Source: Bacillota bacterium | Lineage (GTDB): Bacteria > Bacillota > Bacilli > Alicyclobacillales > SLC66 | NCBI GenBank assembly: GCA_021846145.1 | Contig: JAJZCJ010000059.1 | Span: forward strand, 1 to 13,559 | Direction: 5' to 3' | Length of the DNA: 13,559 bases | In this document: in pieces, positions 13,492 through 13,559 of the stretch | How positions within the stretch are numbered: position 1 is the first letter of the stretch | Layout: each line of letters starts with the position of its first letter | The notes under the pieces: model-generated | What the model saw: the letters and a program-made list of their open reading frames with translations, nothing else | Database searches by the model: none | What the model was told of the DNA's origin: nothing | Translations under genes and position numbers: made by a program

Positions 13492-13559
13492 TTAGCGTTT
13501 GGAGAACTGTGGTGCACGACGCGCAGCTTTTAAGCCATATTTTTTCCGTTCTTTCATGC
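13492..13559 (-). CDS. rpsI: 30S ribosomal protein S9, C-terminal end only
   Basis: The last 21 or so codons of S9 are visible: MKERKKYGLKAARRAPQFSKR followed by TAA. This highly basic KYGLKAARRAPQFSKR tail contacts the tRNA anticodon loop in the P site of the ribosome and is diagnostic for the family. The 5' part of the gene lies outside the window. The gene ends in the strong terminator at 13438-13465, so mrp is transcribed separately or by leakage. Confidence 0.96.
   Translation of the reverse strand, partial: MKERKKYGLKAARRAPQFSKR

Noticed and set aside
1..13559. Possible mobile element, defence or toxin-antitoxin island.
   Set aside because: No transposase, integrase, terminal repeats, CRISPR-like repeats or toxin families seen; gene order is core Firmicutes synteny.

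Overview
The window looks like a chromosomal segment of an endospore-forming member of the Firmicutes (Bacillales-type). Three kinds of evidence support this. Sporulation and germination genes (pdaB, kbaA, gerD, a SpoIIM-family gene) are present. Ribosome binding sites are strong GGAGG/GGGGTGAT types. The gene order rpsI - mrp - gerD - kbaA - pdaB - rocF - cdaA - cdaR - glmM - glmS matches, as I recall it, the order in Bacillus subtilis. A position in or near the Alicyclobacillaceae is a guess from overall flavour. No mobile element, phage gene, CRISPR array, tRNA or rRNA gene was seen.

Layout, read from the right end on the minus strand. The tail of rpsI (S9) ends in a clear terminator. It is followed by mrp (Fe-S carrier / P-loop ATPase) and a TetR-family regulator. 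The regulator's promoter lies in the tail of mrp and overlaps a 36-bp nested palindrome. A sporulation cluster of alternating strands comes next: gerD (+, with a sigma-G-like promoter), kbaA (-), pdaB (+), a SpoIIM-family membrane protein (-) and an unrecognised 81-codon gene (+). From about 8.4 kb to the left end, a long co-directional minus-strand block runs rocF, mnmH, a cytoplasmic GDSL/SGNH hydrolase, cdaA, cdaR, glmM, glmS ribozyme, glmS.

How the genes work together. CdaA makes c-di-AMP, CdaR is its membrane-anchored extracellular partner, and GlmM links this module to cell-wall precursor synthesis. GlmS makes glucosamine-6-phosphate and GlmM isomerises it to glucosamine-1-phosphate on the way to UDP-GlcNAc. 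The glmS mRNA carries a glmS ribozyme that should self-cleave when glucosamine-6-phosphate is plentiful, closing a feedback loop. The kbaA/gerD/pdaB/SpoIIM cluster covers entry into sporulation, cortex or coat-stage wall modification, and germination.

Most of the window is conserved core. The least explained parts are the 81-codon gene whose stop codon abuts that of the SpoIIM-family gene, the nested palindrome at tetR, the Asp-to-Asn change in the GDSL enzyme, and the mnmH plus GDSL pair in the interval that holds sigW-rsiW in B. subtilis. Eight of the twelve complete or 5'-complete minus- and plus-strand genes with a good ribosome binding site appear to start at GTG or TTG, so ATG-biased gene calls would misplace several starts. 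I found no convincing undescribed multi-gene system.
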